Shown here: piece after piece, positions 60,201 through 64,000 of the stretch
Layout of the letters: each line of letters starts with the position of its first letter
Numbering within the stretch: the first letter of the stretch is position 1
Assembly: GCA_947846985.1 (NCBI GenBank)
Contig: CANTUZ010000006.1
Location: 50,139,207-50,203,206 of the forward strand
DNA from: Fratercula arctica
Taxonomy: Eukaryota; Chordata; Aves; Charadriiformes; Alcidae
Reading direction: 5' to 3'
Length of the DNA stretch: 64,000 bases
The notes under the pieces: generated by a model
What the model saw: only the letters and a program-made list of their open reading frames with translations
What the model was told of the DNA's origin: nothing
Database searches by the model: none
Program-made: the position numbers and the translations under genes

Positions 60201-62041
60201 ATAGAGAGTCTCTTCTAGCTTTCTCTTCTATGCATGATGACAGTTTAAGGTTATATTTTTTTTTATTCCTATAAACCTGAGGGACTGTGTTACAAATCTT
60301 TCAGTAATGAGTTTTCTCTGTTCAGTATTTGCTGGGATATACTGACATCTCATTTCTTGAGCACTACAGTAACGGGTACCGGATGAAGCTGGATGACATT
60401 AAGCAAATACTTTGCTCACCAAAAAATACTTTTGTAGTATAATTAAAGTTATGGTTTAATATAATTTGTGATAACAGAAGAAGGGAGTTATTTTCTGGAG
60501 AAAAATTGAAATGTTTTGTTCTGCTATTTTCAAAATATAAGATTTCAGCTTCTTTCAAGTCTTCTGATTTGAAGCTTAGCTTGCTCTTCTTTTCCAGGAG
60601 AGACTGTTTACAGGGCAAGGGAGCCCTTTAATGTGCAGGGGCTCTGAAATGATGCAGCCCCTGTCTTAACCCTTTGTATGCTCAACCTTGCCACGGCACA
60701 AGAACAGCGTGCATGGCAGAGCCGAGAGCGACAGCTCTGAGCCCGGAGGAGTCGAGGCGCAGCTTTTCTCAGCCAGTTCCATACCTGCTGGTACAGACAT
60801 CTTCCTGCCGAGCCTGCCTCTTTCATCCCCCTGCTCCCTACTGTCCGTATTGCCTTCATCTACTCTGTAAGGTAGATGAAACACTTGTTCTATGCTGGCT
60901 AGCATAGCAGTACCTGCATTTCCCAAACTCTTCTGTCCTCTTTCCTTTCTGTTTCCCTTCTCTCTTTTACCATTTTGACACTTTCCTTAGTTTAAGCTAA
61001 GTCCTCTGGCTTCATGCCTATATGCAGTCCTTGCCCCTTTCAAAAAAAAATTTGTTGGTGCTCTCTATTCTTTACATAATGCTCTTCAAGAAAGATGGGG
61101 GGTTAATTTTTTCTCGTGGAAAAGCAGTAAAACTGAGGTCTCTAATGTGCCGCCTGTAGCCATGCTCAGGGCTGAAGCCGTTTTGAATTTGTGGTATTAT
61201 AGCACTGGACGGGTAAACAGAATCCAGCCCCTTACTTTCCATTTGCAAAAAAGTACTCTCACAGAGCTGCGATAACTAGTGTCAGGAGGTATAAAAGCTT
61301 TAATGCTGCATTTGCAAAACCCTCTGAGAGTGCCAGAGGGCTTTGCCAATGAATGTCAGAGGATCTGAAGCAGAAATTGGTCTCACAATCATTGCTAATC
61401 ATTTCCATAAACCATTTCTAAATGAAAATGGTGTTACTATACCATAGAGCAATATGCGTTTCTTGTAACCAAGGGTCTAGAATGGCCTGAACACAGGAAA
61501 GGGCGAAGAAGGGAGGAAAAGAGCAAGGACCCAAGTGCCAAAAATGGGAAAGGAAAAGGAATTAGTGGCTCTGAAGGAGCAAGGTGATGGATGGAAAGAC
61601 GTGTTACTGGTACAGAGCCTACACTGAGGATGAGCAAGGTGGTATCACTCAGTTGCTTTGGAAACATGACCCACCAGAGAGGCACAGTATTGCTGCAGCG
61701 TTTCTTGCTACTCAACCCAACCTAAAAGGCTAAGAGTGCTGTAGCCCTCTCATTCCACCACCCAAAGAAGTCTGCTCTGAGTTGTACTGGTAGGGGTGTG
61801 CACAATCCCTCCATCAGCCCTACCCCTCTGATGCTTCCTAATTTAAAATGATTTATCCCACCCCCACCCTGTGATCTCATTTTCTCTCTGTCAAGTCTCT
61901 CTACTGTGACGCTTAGGTTTAAACTAGTCAGAATAATAGCCTTGGACTACATCTGGACTTCATCTTCACTGTCACCATGGCTCCTCCATTTATACTTCTG
62001 ATGGAGATTATTGTTCTATCTTGAATATTGTGCTTTTCAGT
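57291..62041. other. Intergenic sequence, no gene supported
   Basis: No gene is visible. A simple (AAAACC)n-like tract lies at about 58458-58490. The ATTCTATGAT word near 58759 is embedded in AT-rich simple sequence and is not a confirmed CR1. Overlapping open frames at 60608-60926 are chance openings in a GC-richer patch. Confidence 0.55.
58458..58490 (+). repeat. A-rich simple repeat, (AAAACC)n-like
   Basis: Eight A, then CG, then three AAAACC-type units and a closing A run. Simple-sequence tract with no linked element. Confidence 0.85.
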
Positions 62042-62440
62042 CTGGGTCAGGGCAATCCCAAGCACCGATATAGGCTGGGCAGTGACTGGCTTGAGAGCAG
62101 CCCTGAAGAAAAGGACTTGGGGGTGCTGGTGGACGAGAGGCTCAACATGAGCCGTCAGTGTGCACTAGCAGCCCAGAAAGCCAATCGTATCCTGGGCTGC
62201 ATCAGGAGAAGCGTGGCCAGCAGGTTGAGGGAGGTGATTCTCCCCCTCTACTCCACTCTCGTGAGACCCCACCTGGAGTACTGCGTCCAGTTCTGGAGCC
62301 CCTGCTACAAGAAAGATATGGATGTGCTGGAACGTGTCCAGAGAAGGGCCACAAGGATGATCAGAGGGCTGGAGCACCTCTCCTGTGAGGACAGACTGAG
62401 AGAGTTGGGGTTGTTCAGTCTGGAGAAAAGAAGGCTCTGA
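62042..62440 (+). pseudogene. CR1 ORF2 C-terminal fragment (reverse transcriptase thumb/C-terminal region)
   Basis: The frame gives 132 codons of CR1 ORF2 C-terminus, from [16 protein letters not shown] through [51 protein letters not shown] and [14 protein letters not shown] to FSLEKRRL and a TGA stop. In full elements this follows the FADD catalytic box, which is not present here, so the fragment cannot be active. The open frame begins at an upstream chance ATG (62021) in flanking DNA; the element itself starts at 62042. The stop after EKRRL may be native to the subfamily or a point change. Confidence 0.95.
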
Positions 62441-62796
62441 GGAGACCTTCTAGTGGCCTACCAGTATCTTAAGGGGGCCTCCAAGAAAGCTGGTGAGGGA
62501 CTTTTTAGGATGTCAGGTAATGGTAGGACTGGAGGGAATGGATCAAAACTAGAGATGGGATGATTCAGACTGGACGCTAGGAAGAAGTTCTTCACCATGA
62601 GGGTGGTGAGACACTGGGACAGGTTGCCCAGAGAGGTGGTGGAAGCCCCATCCCTGGGAGTTTTTAAGGCCAGGCTGGATGGGGCTCTGAGCAACCTGGT
62701 CTAGCGGGAGGTGTCCCTGCCCATGGCAGGGGGTTGGAACTAGATGATCTTTAAGGTCCCTTCCAACCCTAACAATTCTATGATTCTATTCTATAA
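62042..62796 (+). mobile_element. Young avian CR1 LINE, 5'-truncated, with ORF2 end and full 3' UTR
   Basis: A sense-strand CR1 about 755 bases long, starting inside ORF2 at CTGGGTCAGGGCAATCCCAA and running through the ORF end, the 3' UTR (AAGCTGGTGAGGGACTTTTT; GACTGGACGCTAGGAAGAAG; GAGAGGTGGTGGAAGCCCCA; CTAGCGGGAGGTGTCCCTGC) to the octamer tail ATTCTATGATTCTATTCTAT. Preservation is good: the coding part has no frameshift. Truncation at the 5' end and a microsatellite tail are typical of CR1, which usually leaves no target-site duplication. It matches the nested fragment at 9024-9123, so the two belong to the same or sister subfamilies. Confidence 0.96.
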
Positions 62797-64000
62797 ATTA
62801 TTATTTTAATTATCATGTAACCTGGTTGTAAGATTGCCTAAGGAATTTGTTCAGATACCAGCTAATTGTATTGAAACTCAAAACAACTGATAAATGCACT
62901 AAATGCAAAAAAGCTACCAAATACACAAATCTTTGCCAACTGAGGGTGCATTGTCAGTGAAAAATGGAAGCTGTATGGAAATCCAGCAAGTGCATTTATT
63001 AGTGGTTTCAAAATGCTTGAAAACCTTTTCACGATGATTAAAAATCCCCATCACACAGCTTATTCAGTTGCTACATGAAAGCTAATAGCTCTAATCCATA
63101 GCCAAGGCTTTATTTTTCTTGGATGCCTTTCTGTATCCAGGTCTCCAGGCACGGACATGACCTGCCACGTAAGGCCTCCCTTGCACCATGTGGAATATGG
63201 AAAAGTTCCCTGCACTTAAAGTCTCAAAACCGTGTAATCCTTTCCTGGGATCCACATCCAGAGCCTGTCTGCCTGTAGGGCTGTGAGGAGCAGAACACCT
63301 AGCCAGCACAAAGAACATAGAGTTTAAATTGAATGTAGTTTATGTCTCAGTTTGAATACTGGAATACTTAAGATTAGACAGAAGTCGAATGAGAAACTTC
63401 GGGAGCAGAAGTAGGTAAGGAGACACTGGGTTTTAATAACGCCAAGGGTACCCTGGAAAGAGGATGTGTTTCTAGGTTCTCTCTTCTATCCTGGCGTTCT
63501 GGGTAGTATGTCCCCAAGGCAGACGTGCTCCTGGGATACTACTGAGCAGAGCCACGGCAGGAGATCTCAGTGGAGGGGTAGCGGGGAAAGCTTTACCTGT
63601 TATCGTTAGGTGGTAAAACCTTTTTATACGGAAGACATAGCTGTGCTCTTGGAGTGTGCATTGGACCGGGAAGATGAATCCAGAAGGACAGGTTTTTCTC
63701 ATCGGACTTGATTTGTACAGGTCCTACTCCTTTGGATCATTATGGGAGATGAGGCATGTACTGAGCCTTGTTCTTCAGTAGACCTATTGAAGGTGTGTCA
63801 GGACTTTTCTAAAAATTAGGAAGCACTCCAGCCTGGCTCATTGACTTCAGAAAGGGGTTTGCTGTAAAAGGACTTCACAGTCAGATGTGTATTGTCTCTG
63901 TGCCTATTGTGTTTGGTTTCTATAAACACAAATAAATTATATTTTTTAAAAAAAATCAAGGGACCTACACACTGATACAGTCAAATTGCAGAAAGAATAA
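62797..64000. other. Intergenic sequence, no gene supported
   Basis: Unique AT-rich sequence to the window edge. Two minus-strand frames (63091-63318 and 63472-63702, about 75 codons each) have no recognisable domain or splice context. Confidence 0.55.

Noticed and set aside
1..64000. CRISPR arrays, tRNA/rRNA genes, endogenous retroviral LTRs or viral genes
   Set aside because: No spaced direct-repeat arrays, tRNA cloverleaf boxes, paired LTR ends or gag/pol/env-like frames were seen on either strand. The only reverse-transcriptase sequence is CR1.

Overview
The window is vertebrate nuclear DNA from a bird, most likely a neognath. CR1 LINE 3' ends are recognisable in several places and at several ages. 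The youngest copy (62042-62796) has the 3' untranslated region and octamer-repeat tail typical of avian CR1. No prokaryotic, organellar or viral gene organisation is visible. Most of the sequence is AT-rich, non-coding and unique.

One gene can be named. A minus-strand CpG-rich promoter (about 1880-2690) lies just upstream of a very short coding exon, 1666-1686. That exon reads MYQGHMQ and is followed at once by a consensus splice donor (GTAAGAGG on the minus strand). I recognise the heptapeptide as the N-terminus of the exon-1a isoforms of PEX5L (TRIP8b, PEX5R), the HCN-channel auxiliary subunit. Positions 1-1665 would then be PEX5L intron 1, and everything above about 2.7 kb would be upstream intergenic sequence. 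In mammals the same side of PEX5L is a long gene-poor interval leading toward TTC14 and CCDC39; synteny here is inferred.

Layout. 1-1665: intron. 1666-2690: first exon and promoter, with a (CGG)n run and a 105-bp polypyrimidine tract. 2.7-64 kb: no supportable protein-coding gene. This part holds two long decayed CR1/L3-like LINEs (7975-9215, minus, interrupted by a younger CR1 at 9024-9123; and 10510-11672, plus), further old LINE fragments near 21.3-21.6 kb, scattered MIR-like SINE remnants, CR1 3' tails at 34.4, 38.2, 42.5 and 43.5 kb, and the young CR1 at 62 kb with 132 intact codons of the reverse-transcriptase ORF end. Several repeat-free AT-rich blocks look like candidate regulatory sequence, which only cross-species alignment can confirm.

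I did not find a novel biological system. The most useful results are the hidden seven-codon PEX5L exon and its promoter architecture, the nested LINE insertion that gives a relative chronology, and the density of ancient SINE/LINE fossils.
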